64,000 bases of DNA from assembly GCA_020725545.1 (NCBI GenBank), contig DYEV01000027.1, positions 124,001 to 188,000 on the forward strand, read 5' to 3'. Within the stretch, counting starts at the first letter, position 1. Every line of letters starts with the position of its first letter. The DNA is from Desulfobacca sp. (GTDB taxonomy: Bacteria > Desulfobacterota > Desulfobaccia > Desulfobaccales > Desulfobaccaceae). The notes beneath the pieces are model-generated. The model had not been told where the DNA came from, searched no databases, and worked only from the letters and a program-made list of their open reading frames with translations. A program made the position numbers and the translations under genes. This document shows positions 8,668-16,911 of this stretch, in pieces.

Positions 8668-10851
8668 CTATTTCCTTTCCGGCCGAAAGACTGCGTCCCA
8701 ATCGGGTGCCGGCGGGCTGGTCTGATAGAGCTGACATCTGTGCAGGAAGGTTCGGGACGGCCCATGACCAGGCCACTGCACCAAGGCCTGTTGGAAGAAC
8801 GCCGCGGCCTGACCAAAAGCGGCCTGGCGGTAGTGGGCCAATCCTGCCGTAAAGGCGGCACTCGCGGCCACCTGGGCGGGGCTGAGCTCGCCCTGTCGCG
8901 CCAGGGCCTGAAAGACCGCCACCGGTTGTTCCCGACCTTTAACGGCCACCCAATCCACCTCTAAAAACTCGATCAGCCCCTGACAATCCTGCACGGTGGT
9001 TTCACTGGCCAGGATGTTGGTGCCATAAAATTTATTCAAACCCTCCAACCGTGAGGCCAAGTTCACCGTATCACCGATCACCGTATAGTCAAACCGCTTC
9101 CGGGACCCCAGATTGCCCACAACGGCCTCGCCGGTGTGCAGACCGATGCGGCAGGCCAGCGGCGGCCAACCCTGTTCGGCAAACCGGCGGTTGAGGTCCA
9201 CCAAGGCGGCCTGTTGGGCCAAGGCGGCGCGGCAGGCCCGCAGGGCATGATCGGCCTGCGGCAGAGGCGCGCCCCAGAAAGCCATAATGGCATCGCCCTC
9301 AAACTTGTCCACCGTCCCTTGCTCCGCCAGGATAATATCGGTCATGGCCGACAGGTATTCATTTAACAACTGCACCAGACGTTCGGGGGCCATTCCTTCG
9401 GAGATGGTGGTAAAGCCCGCCAGGTCCGAAAAAAACAGGGTGAGATACCGGCGTTCCCCCCCCAAGCGCACCTTCTCCGGATGTTCCAGCAGGTGCTGCA
9501 GGACTTCCTCGGACATGTATCGGGAAAACATGGTTCGCAGGGCCGCTTTTTGGCGACCGGTGGTGGTATAACTAAAGGCCGTGGTCAGGCCAAAAGCCAA
9601 CACCAGGGCCGTGGCCGGCAGGATGGGATCGATGAGCCATCCCTGGGTAAAGCAAACGGCACTCAGCACCAGGTGCAGGCCGAGCCCCGCAAGAAACCCG
9701 GCCATCACCAACCCCAGGCGGGGCACCAACAGAATCAGGACCGTCATCCCCACGGCCAGGAACACGGCCCACAGCCAGACCAGCCAGCCGGGGACCGACC
9801 GGAGAAAATCACCCCGGAGCAGGTTATCCAAAGCCGTAGCGTGGAGTTCGACGCCAGGAAATATCGGCGCCAACGGCGAGGGTTTCAGGTCCATAAGGCC
9901 GGGAGCGGTGGCCCCAATCAAAATCCATGTGCCCTGCACGACTTCCGGCGTGTAAATAGGCTCTTGGCCATGTTGCAGCCGGATCTCCGATTGGATGACA
10001 TTGGCTGCACTCAACCGTAGATGTGAGTGGCTGGGCCCCCGAAATTTCAGCAGCAGCTGTCCCTGGGCATCCAAAGGTATGGCCACCTCCCCCTGCCGGA
10101 GATAACCGTCGGCAAACTGCCAGGTGGCGCCGGGGGGCCGGGAGAGCAGGAACGCAGCCAATGACAGGCTGGGCAGCCAACGGTCCTGGAAGGGCACCAG
10201 CAATGGCAGCCGTCGGAACGTGCCGTCCGCATCAGGAGTGGATTCCACGTTGCCCAGGCCTCGGGCAGCCTGCAACAAAGGCGGGATGGGCGTCAGGATG
10301 GATCGGAAGGTTTTTGGGGTGGCCGGAGGAGTGCCAGTCAGGGGCAAGCAGCTTTTGGTCAGGACCTCGACAAGATTACCGTCGTTTTCCGGCCGGCGCT
10401 GCGACAGAAAAATGGGCAGCAGGACATTGCCGGCCCGAGCTGCGGCTTGGGCAAAACGTTGATCATCTTCGCTGCCGTACACGGAAGGTTCGGTAAAGAG
10501 CAGGTCGAAGATGACGGCCACCGCCCCGCCCCGCTGGCAGAAATCCAGAAGAGGGGCATAGAGTTCCCGGGGCCAAGGCCAACCCACCCCCTGTTCTTGG
10601 AAAAAGTCCAGATCACCCTGGTCAATGGTGATGAGCAGTACTTCCGGGGAAGCAGGCGCCAGGGGCAGGCGGAGATGCAGTTGGTCCTGGGCTTTCAGAC
10701 TAAAAGGCGCCAGGATGCCGCCCACCTCAAAAGCAGCCGTTAAAGCCAGACTGACCACGGTCAACACCACCGCTGCCTGCAGCTTGGCCCGGGTCGTCTG
10801 CACAGGGATCCGGATCATACCGTTATGACGAGAAGCTCGCCTCCACGGCAA
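8668..10851 (-). CDS. CHASE2-domain adenylate/guanylate cyclase
   Basis: This is a membrane signalling protein of about 727 residues that makes a cyclic nucleotide, probably cAMP. An N-terminal transmembrane helix precedes a long extracytoplasmic CHASE2 sensor (about 50-345, with AVIFDLLFTEPS and ILIGATAPGLMDLKPSPL). Two to three membrane helices follow near 350-430. The class III cyclase domain at about 450-640 has the metal aspartates in LFFSDLAGFT and DKFEGDAIMAFWGAP; the lysine in DKFEGD favours ATP. The C-terminal 80 residues look like a TPR-type helical tail. The start is uncertain: a TTG at 10851 has GGAGG upstream, while the ATG at 10818 has none. Confidence 0.9.
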   Translation of the reverse strand: MPWRRASRHNGMIRIPVQTTRAKLQAAVVLTVVSLALTAAFEVGGILAPFSLKAQDQLHLRLPLAPASPEVLLITIDQGDLDFFQEQGVGWPWPRELYAPLLDFCQRGGAVAVIFDLLFTEPSVYGSEDDQRFAQAAARAGNVLLPIFLSQRRPENDGNLVEVLTKSCLPLTGTPPATPKTFRSILTPIPPLLQAARGLGNVESTPDADGTFRRLPLLVPFQDRWLPSLSLAAFLLSRPPGATWQFADGYLRQGEVAIPLDAQGQLLLKFRGPSHSHLRLSAANVIQSEIRLQHGQEPIYTPEVVQGTWILIGATAPGLMDLKPSPLAPIFPGVELHATALDNLLRGDFLRSVPGWLVWLWAVFLAVGMTVLILLVPRLGLVMAGFLAGLGLHLVLSAVCFTQGWLIDPILPATALVLAFGLTTAFSYTTTGRQKAALRTMFSRYMSEEVLQHLLEHPEKVRLGGERRYLTLFFSDLAGFTTISEGMAPERLVQLLNEYLSAMTDIILAEQGTVDKFEGDAIMAFWGAPLPQADHALRACRAALAQQAALVDLNRRFAEQGWPPLACRIGLHTGEAVVGNLGSRKRFDYTVIGDTVNLASRLEGLNKFYGTNILASETTVQDCQGLIEFLEVDWVAVKGREQPVAVFQALARQGELSPAQVAASAAFTAGLAHYRQAAFGQAAAFFQQALVQWPGHGPSRTFLHRCQLYQTSPPAPDWDAVFRPERK

Positions 10852-10878
10852 GCCGCCTCCGGCAGGACCTGGCCTTGA

Positions 10879-11094
10879 TTAGAACAGCATCTGCAGAAAG
10901 CGGTCATGGAATTGACTGATCTCCTGATGACATTCGCCACAGAAAAACCGCACCTCCCCCAAAATTTCGGAACGGTCGTTGACTGCCGTAAAACTGCCAT
11001 CCTCATTTTGCACATAGGAGGTGGTGATAGTGACCTCATCGGCTACTTCGTAAAAGTCGGTATCATTGCCACAATACGGGCAGGAAATTCTCAT
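10879..11094 (-). CDS. Small zinc-ribbon-like protein
   Basis: This 71-residue protein has two CxxC pairs (Cys5/Cys8 and Cys52/Cys55) spaced as in a zinc ribbon, with an acidic and aromatic middle. The function is unknown; similar short proteins with a SCPYCGN start occur in Desulfobacterota. Its start overlaps the stop of the upstream lipoprotein gene by four bases, so the two are translated together. The cyclase gene follows 28 bases later. Confidence 0.75.
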   Translation of the reverse strand: MRISCPYCGNDTDFYEVADEVTITTSYVQNEDGSFTAVNDRSEILGEVRFFCGECHQEISQFHDRFLQMLF

Positions 11095-11705
11095 CGCTGA
11101 CGATTGTTCTCCGCAATATTTTTCTGATACATGGTGTTCCCCGGCGCCAACTTCCGAGCCGTCTCAATCTCGATCTGGGCCCGCTTCCGGTGTCGTTCCG
11201 CCATGATCTTATTGCCCTTGGCCTCTTCCATTTTAGCCTGCTGCTGAAACAGACAGGCCAGATAATAATGGGTCCGGGGATCCCGGGGATTGGATTCGTT
11301 GGCCGATTGCAGCGCCTGCCGGGCTTTGTTGTATTTCCTGTTATAGTAATTGGTGATGCCCAAATCCCTCTGGATGATGGCCTGGGACTGCTTATCACTC
11401 TGTGACAACGCGGTTAACAGGACCTTTTCCAAGTTGTTTAAGGTCTGTTCATCCAGAACCGGGGCTATCTCCTCCTGCAGGAGGCGACTGCTGAGCTGGG
11501 TGGCCTCTTCTGGCCTGATCACATTCCGGCCGGCCAACTCCTGGAGGGTAGCCAACTCGCTTTTACTAAAAGTTTTTTCTGCCGTTTTGGGAGCCGGTGC
11601 AGCAACCTTTTGGGTGGGCATTTCTTCCATTTCCACCACTTGCCGCCCGCCGCAGCCCAAAAACAAGAATCCTGATAAGATAAGGATAATGAGGCACAAA
11701 GGCAT
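11091..11705 (-). CDS. TPR-like lipoprotein
   Basis: The 204-residue product has a lipoprotein signal peptide (FLFLGC, Cys18). A linker follows, then helical repeats at about 110-195 resembling tetratricopeptide units (YYNRKYNKARQALQSA, THYYLACLFQQQAKMEEA). It is probably an outer-membrane-anchored scaffold protein with no enzyme signature. It heads a minus-strand unit with the zinc-ribbon gene and probably the cyclase. A good promoter lies about 90 bases upstream at 11795..11822. Confidence 0.75.
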   Translation of the reverse strand: MPLCLIILILSGFLFLGCGGRQVVEMEEMPTQKVAAPAPKTAEKTFSKSELATLQELAGRNVIRPEEATQLSSRLLQEEIAPVLDEQTLNNLEKVLLTALSQSDKQSQAIIQRDLGITNYYNRKYNKARQALQSANESNPRDPRTHYYLACLFQQQAKMEEAKGNKIMAERHRKRAQIEIETARKLAPGNTMYQKNIAENNRQR

Positions 11706-11794
11706 ACAATTCCCCCAGCTGGGTTTTAGTCGCTTGTTGCCGTGCGAAGCCTGTGCGCAGATCTAGCGCCCGATTCTAAGAAAAATCCATCCTT

Positions 11795-11822
11795 ATTATA
11801 GCATCGCCACACCCGGCGTCAA
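11795..11822 (-). promoter_or_regulatory. Sigma-70-type promoter for the lipoprotein/cyclase unit
   Basis: On the minus strand TTGACG is followed by a 16-base spacer and a perfect TATAAT that is preceded by TGC, an extended -10. Transcription would start near 11788 and run into the gene beginning at 11705. Confidence 0.65.
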
Positions 11823-11881
11823 TGCACCGGGGGCAGGTAAGTTCCTTTGTCGGCAACCGGGGCGAGTCCAAGGACAGGATT

Positions 11882-12265
11882 TTATTTCTGGTAGCGATAG
11901 CCCTTCCGGACCACCTGGCGCTTGACCTGACATGGGGCTAAACGACTCGTCAAGACCTCGGCCACCTGCTGAGCCTGTTCTTCCGGACCGCAGGTAAAGA
12001 TGTCCAGCACCAGATAGCCGTACTCCGGCCAGGTATGAAAAGAGATATGAGATTGGGAGAGGAGAGTGAACCCCGTGACGCCGTGGGGCTGAAATCGATG
12101 GAACCGCGATCCCAGGTTGGTCAAACCGGCTTTGTGAACCGCAGCCTTGATTGCTTGACGAAGGAAGGGCAGTGAATCAATCTTTGCGGCGTCGCAGCCA
12201 AAAAACTCGAGCATCAGATGGTAGCCATCCGGGCGAGGATTTTCCAAGACAAGTTCCCTTTTCAT
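11882..12265 (-). CDS. S-adenosylmethionine decarboxylase-like proenzyme (SpeD/SpeH family)
   Basis: This 127-residue protein matches the short bacterial AdoMet decarboxylase group, which self-cleaves at a serine to form a pyruvoyl cofactor and supplies aminopropyl groups for spermidine. The core SHISFHTWPEYGY followed by DIFTCG is intact. The residue before the cleavage serine is Gln instead of the usual Glu, so substrate or processing could differ; some SpeD homologues have become arginine or ornithine decarboxylases. The ATG at 12265 has AAAGGAGG seven bases upstream. No spermidine synthase gene is adjacent. Confidence 0.85.
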   Translation of the reverse strand: MKRELVLENPRPDGYHLMLEFFGCDAAKIDSLPFLRQAIKAAVHKAGLTNLGSRFHRFQPHGVTGFTLLSQSHISFHTWPEYGYLVLDIFTCGPEEQAQQVAEVLTSRLAPCQVKRQVVRKGYRYQK

Positions 12266-12815
12266 CAGCAATCCTCCTTTGTGAACCAGTTTTCGACAAT
12301 TGGCCTTTTTTTCGCCCCCTTTGTCTCAGGCCCCACCCGGACACCGTCTGTCACGGTCCAGGGGAGGTCCTGGCTGGTAATGACCAATTTCTAACCATAA
12401 AAAATTATTTTCCGAATTTTTCCTGGCAAGTCAAGTCTTCAAGGCCGATTTTTCCCTAGGCCGGAGGTTATGCCTGACTCCCCCCGAAGGCCCTTTAAGG
12501 ACTCGGTACCAGAGGCAATGCGTCTCTGGTTCCAGGCAAATCGCGCGGCCGCTCAGCAATCATGGCCCACCGATCCCCCGAAGCCGCGTAAACTGTTTGA
12601 CAAGCAGAAAGGCGGCCGTTATATTCAATTTTTTAATGTATAATAGTTATTCAGCCCACATCGCCACGTCGAGGTTTCTGTCGAGTTGTGCGCCGCAGAC
12701 TTCCTGGCCGAAGTTGCTGACCTTTTCAGAGGCCACTGTCAGATTGGCCAGCCATGCTTTTCCCCTCCAGTCTGCACCGCCGGCGTCCGATGTGTAGGCG
12801 AGCCCAAAGAAATGA
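12266..12815. other. 550-base intergenic region between divergent speD-like and plsB
   Basis: This gap separates two divergent genes. I see the plus-strand promoter at 12597..12625 and a small hairpin with six-base arms CCAGAG/CTCTGG near 12509-12531. I found no convincing gene. A TTGACT with an A/T-rich stretch 17 bases later near 12390-12440 on the minus strand could serve speD, but its -10 is poor. Confidence 0.5.
12597..12625 (+). promoter_or_regulatory. Sigma-70-type promoter for plsB
   Basis: A perfect TTGACA is followed by exactly 17 bases and TATATT. The predicted start is near 12632, which gives a leader of roughly 190 bases before plsB. A second TATAAT at 12639 lacks a matching -35. 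Confidence 0.6.
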
Positions 12816-15506
12816 ATGAGGCGGCACGCCATGGAAGCTCCAACTCCCCAGTCAGACCGGCCCCAGAGTCGGTGGCAACGCGTCAAAAAATGGTTCGCCG
12901 GCATTTTTAGTGGCCGGGAATATCATTATTACGGCTATCTGCCCAGCCGTCCCAGTCTGCTGCTCCGCTATACATTAGATAAACTGTTCACCCGGGTGAA
13001 TATTGCCCCCCGCCGCCTGGAGGAATTGCAGCGGTTAGGGCAAGAAGGCATCGTCGTCTACGCCATCAAGTATCGCAGTCATCTGGATTTCCTATTTTTT
13101 AACCGGCGCTACCGCCAGACCGGCGCCCCTCCCCCAGAATTCGCCTTTGATCTCAGCCTCTGGATGTGGCAGCCCTTATCCCACCTCATCCAGATTATCA
13201 GTGCCTCCATCAACTATTTCACCCGCACCCGGAAGTGGCCCAATCCCTATGCCGACAATTATTTTCAATGGATCCTCGGCCAAAGAACCGCCGGCCTCCT
13301 CTTTCTGGTGGACGAGGTAGGGTTCCGCCAACGCTTCTTCCGGCCCAAAGAAGATCCCATCCGTCATCTTTTGGAAATCCAACGCCAGCAAGAGCTTCCC
13401 ATCTTCCTGGTTCCCCAGATGGTCATGGAAAAGGACCCGGCCCGGGAAGACAAGGGACTCCTGCAACTGTTCTTCGGCGATAGCGAAAACCCTGGCCGGC
13501 TGCGCAAACTGGCCTTATTTTTCTTCCGCGGTGCCAAAGCCGTGGTGGAGGTGGCCGAGCCCCTCAACCTGCAGGAAGTCCTGGCCGACCCGGCCAATGA
13601 ACAGTATCCCCTGGAAGAGGTGGCCCAAAACGTCCGTCGGGAGCTCATCGGGCGCATTGACCTGACCCGGCGGGTCATCTCCGGGCCGGTGGTCAAGTCC
13701 ATGGAAGAGTTCATGGAGCTGACCCTCACCGATCCGGCTCTCAACGACTTCATGGCCCACATGGCCGAAGTGGAAAACCAGCGAATCGCCAAGATCAAAA
13801 AAAAGGCTCAAAGCTATTTTCTCGAGATCGCTTCGGATTACAACGCCCTGCTCACCCATCTGGCCGATAAAACCCTGACCTGGGTCTGGCAGAATATTTT
13901 TGAAGGTATCTCCTCGGACGAGGCTGGTATTGAACGAATCCGCCAGGCCTCTCCCCACGGTACTCTGATCTATGTCCCTTGCCATAAAAGTCATATCGAT
14001 TATCTGATACTCAATTACATCATTTATCACAATAACTTGCACACACCCCGGATAGCGGCCGGCAAAAATTTGGCTTTCTGGCCGGTGGGGACCATCTTTC
14101 GGAAACTGGGAGCCTTCTTTATCCGCCGCCGCTTTCATGGGGCCAAACTCTATGCCGAGGTTTTTGCCACCTACCTGAAAACCCTCATAAAAGAAGGCTA
14201 TAATATCGAATTTTTCATCGAGGGGGGCCGCAGCCGCACCGGCAAGCTGGTCCTGCCCCAACTGGGTCTCCTTAATATGATCGTCCGGGCCTACCAGGAA
14301 GGCGCCACCCCTGACTTGATCTTTGTCCCCTCCTTTATCGGCTATGACCAGGTCATGGAGGAGAAGGCCTATTTGACGGAGCTCAAGGGCAGCCAGAAGA
14401 AGGCCGAATCCTGGCGGCAGCTCTTTCACCTGCGCAAACTCTTAAAGAAGCGCTACGGCCGGGTCTATTTGCGCTTCAGCGCCCCCATTTCCTTTAATGC
14501 CTACTTGCGGGAGCGCCAGATCAGAGGCCGAAACTTTTCCGAAGAAGAACGCCGCCTCATCTGCCGGGATCTGGCCTTTGCCATCATCCAGAGGATCAAT
14601 GAGGTTTCCGTAGTCACCCCCTTTGCCCTGGTCTGCGCCGCCTTGCTGACGTATCCCCGCAAAGGAGTGTATCGGATTGAGCTCTTTGAGATCATTCAGG
14701 TTTTCTATGACTATCTCCAAGACCGCCACGCGCAGATGGCCGAAACCTTAACCCACCTGACGCCGGCCGTGGAAGAGGCCCTGCACCTCTGCGAGGCCCG
14801 CAAGCTTATCAGCCCCATCGAAAAAGAGGAGGAGCTGAAAGGCGAACTGGGCCTGGGCGCCTATACCATCGATGAGAGTAAACGTCTTGTCCTGGAATAT
14901 TATAAGGACAATATCATCCATTTCTTTATCCCCGCCTCCCTGACCGCCATGTCTATTCTGGCCACTCAGGGCGTTGAGTTCACCGGCGCGCAAGTCCTGG
15001 CTGACTATCGCTTTCTGAAAGAATTGTTCAAATATGAATTTGTCTATGATGACCTGGGCTCCGAAGCCAACGTTGCCCGCATGCTCCACTACTTTACGAA
15101 ACGGGGGGTAATCGGCATCATTGACCGGGATGCCGATACCTATCTCCTATCGGCCTCCGGCCTGAAAGAGCTGTCCTATTTCGCCAACCTGCTGCATAAT
15201 TATCTGGAGTCCTATTGGATAACGCTGCGGGCCATTAAATACCTGAAGAAGCGTCCCCGCAACGAACGGGATTTCCTCAAACGGATCCATTCCATCGGCA
15301 GTAAACTCCATAAGGTGGGCGAAGTGGAACGGTCTGAAGCGTTATCTGACGCCAATTTCCGCAACGCCCTGAAACTCTTCGGCGAAAAGGGAGTTATTGT
15401 CCGGAAGGTCAAGGAAGGCAAGCTGCAATCGACCTTCAGCCGGCCCGAAGACGAGGATGCCCGGGACTTTTACGGCCATCAACTGGCCCGCTTTTTGAGG
15501 CGGTAA
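12816..15506 (+). CDS. plsB: Glycerol-3-phosphate 1-O-acyltransferase
   Basis: This large membrane-associated enzyme (about 896 residues) transfers a fatty acyl group to sn-1 of glycerol-3-phosphate, the first step of phospholipid synthesis. The catalytic HX4D motif is CHKSHID at about 389-395. The phosphate-binding block FFIEGGRSRTGK is near 467-477, and further acyltransferase blocks (VPSFIGYD) follow. Length and C-terminal all-helical region match the PlsB family. A degenerate second motif, YRSHLDFLFF, lies at about 86-95. The ATG at 12831, with GAGG ten bases upstream, is an alternative start. Confidence 0.93.
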   Translation: MRRHAMEAPTPQSDRPQSRWQRVKKWFAGIFSGREYHYYGYLPSRPSLLLRYTLDKLFTRVNIAPRRLEELQRLGQEGIVVYAIKYRSHLDFLFFNRRYRQTGAPPPEFAFDLSLWMWQPLSHLIQIISASINYFTRTRKWPNPYADNYFQWILGQRTAGLLFLVDEVGFRQRFFRPKEDPIRHLLEIQRQQELPIFLVPQMVMEKDPAREDKGLLQLFFGDSENPGRLRKLALFFFRGAKAVVEVAEPLNLQEVLADPANEQYPLEEVAQNVRRELIGRIDLTRRVISGPVVKSMEEFMELTLTDPALNDFMAHMAEVENQRIAKIKKKAQSYFLEIASDYNALLTHLADKTLTWVWQNIFEGISSDEAGIERIRQASPHGTLIYVPCHKSHIDYLILNYIIYHNNLHTPRIAAGKNLAFWPVGTIFRKLGAFFIRRRFHGAKLYAEVFATYLKTLIKEGYNIEFFIEGGRSRTGKLVLPQLGLLNMIVRAYQEGATPDLIFVPSFIGYDQVMEEKAYLTELKGSQKKAESWRQLFHLRKLLKKRYGRVYLRFSAPISFNAYLRERQIRGRNFSEEERRLICRDLAFAIIQRINEVSVVTPFALVCAALLTYPRKGVYRIELFEIIQVFYDYLQDRHAQMAETLTHLTPAVEEALHLCEARKLISPIEKEEELKGELGLGAYTIDESKRLVLEYYKDNIIHFFIPASLTAMSILATQGVEFTGAQVLADYRFLKELFKYEFVYDDLGSEANVARMLHYFTKRGVIGIIDRDADTYLLSASGLKELSYFANLLHNYLESYWITLRAIKYLKKRPRNERDFLKRIHSIGSKLHKVGEVERSEALSDANFRNALKLFGEKGVIVRKVKEGKLQSTFSRPEDEDARDFYGHQLARFLRR

Positions 15507-15581
15507 GGGGCATGGGGCGGAGCCGATCGTGAACCCACCTCTGGGCACTCAGAGCCAACGCCGCCAGCCAAAGGAAAAGCC

Positions 15582-16622
15582 GTGACCAGCACTGATCCAA
15601 CCGTCCTCGAGCCCGGTGAGATTGAGCAGACCGATTTTACCGCCCTGGCCCGCCATTTAGACCTGATTCCGGTAAAGCCCTTGGGCCGCCGGGCGTGGTT
15701 GGCCCGGAAAACGACCGGCGATCTGGTGGTCCTCAAGACCGGCCCCGGGGCCTCGGTGGCTCTCCATGATTTTCTCCTGAAAATGGCGGCGCTGCAGCCG
15801 CCGTTCCGCTATCCCCGGATTCTTGCGGTCCGCGCCGGCTGTTACCTGGCTTATGAGTTCATTCCCGGCACCCCCCTCAGTGAGGCTGCTTTTGAGAGCG
15901 ATAAGGTCTTGGCCGCCGTCTTTGACCTCAGCGGCCGGCTCACAGCTCTGTTCCGCAGCTTGAAACTAGCCCCCATGGTGCAAGGATGGCACCGCCAATC
16001 AGCCGGGGCTGGCCAGCCCCAACGGCCGACCGCACAACGTTTGGCCGCGTTGGGGGCCAGTTTGGGCGAGCGCCAGGATGGCTTGGCCGTCCGGCGCTGG
16101 GAGGCCTCTCAGAGCTATACCTGGGCCCAGGAGATACTGTCCTGGTGTGCCACACATTGGCCGGCTGCCGACGTCCAACAAGCCCCACCCTGGACAACCC
16201 TGGCCGAACGCGTCGCCACCGTCACCTCCATCCATCTGGCGGTCCACGGCTCCAGCCTGGCTCACACGGCCTTTACCCCGGCGCACCTCCTTATCTGCCC
16301 CGACGATACCTGGGGGGTGGTGGGCTGGCGGGTGGCCCCCCGGCCCTACAATTATATGCGCTACCGCTGCCTAGCCTGGTGTCTGATACATTCACCACAC
16401 CGCGACATTGAAAACCGCTATCGCCGCTATCTGGAAAAGATGCCCGCCATTCACTCCGCCGCAGCCCATCCCCTGACCTTTGCCCTGACCCTGCTGGAAA
16501 CCTGGGTGGAGACCGGCGGCGCCATTCCTTGGCGGACAGAAAAACTGCAGGCCATTCGGAGTTTTGTCACAGAGGCGCTGGCGCTGCCGGTGGCTGAGCA
16601 GCCAGCCGGCCCTCTGACTTAG
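15582..16622 (+). CDS. Kinase-fold (APH-like) protein with a degenerate active site
   Basis: The 346-residue product looks like an aminoglycoside-phosphotransferase or lipopolysaccharide-kinase fold. VVLKT near 50 could be the ATP lysine, and CYLAYEFIPGTPLSE near 87-101 resembles the hinge. The usual catalytic H-G-D-x-x-x-x-N and D-W motifs appear as HGSSLAHTAF and GVVGW, so the catalytic Asp and metal Asp are missing. It is probably a pseudokinase or is very divergent. The GTG start has AAAGGA upstream. It follows plsB by 75 bases, so a lipid or envelope link is possible but unproven. Confidence 0.6.
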   Translation: MTSTDPTVLEPGEIEQTDFTALARHLDLIPVKPLGRRAWLARKTTGDLVVLKTGPGASVALHDFLLKMAALQPPFRYPRILAVRAGCYLAYEFIPGTPLSEAAFESDKVLAAVFDLSGRLTALFRSLKLAPMVQGWHRQSAGAGQPQRPTAQRLAALGASLGERQDGLAVRRWEASQSYTWAQEILSWCATHWPAADVQQAPPWTTLAERVATVTSIHLAVHGSSLAHTAFTPAHLLICPDDTWGVVGWRVAPRPYNYMRYRCLAWCLIHSPHRDIENRYRRYLEKMPAIHSAAAHPLTFALTLLETWVETGGAIPWRTEKLQAIRSFVTEALALPVAEQPAGPLT

Positions 16623-16809
16623 ATTTTACGGGCTGCGGTTCAGAAAGAAGCAATAATATCTTCTTTGCCGGTCGGCACCACCGCCCGGTTTGGCCCTGCA
16701 GCCTGGGCTACGGTCACAGATGAGTCTGGGCGTTGTTGACGGGGGCAGCTTCTTGGTTTAAACTAGCCACAGTTTAGAAACTGTAGCAAAACCCTAACCA
16801 CCGATTCTA

Positions 16810-16839
16810 TGTCATTCTGAGTGCAGCAAAGAATCTCAT
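16810..16839. repeat. TCATTCTGAG-type intergenic repeat, copy 1
   Basis: A 30-base stretch beginning TGTCATTCTGAG and ending GAATCTCAT recurs in related form at 36891..36914 (opposite orientation) and within 46545..46607. It lies in the 289-base gap before the cysteine desulfurase, which otherwise shows no gene. Confidence 0.6.
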
Positions 16840-16911
16840 CTTTCCAACTAACGTGGCGGCGTCGGTCAAGGCCAGAGGAACTGCTTATCTCGTTCTCTCC
16901 CAGGAGCAGAC

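Noticed and set aside
12466-12596. Possible riboswitch before plsB
   Set aside because: Only one small hairpin is visible, upstream of the promoter, and no known riboswitch core could be recognised.
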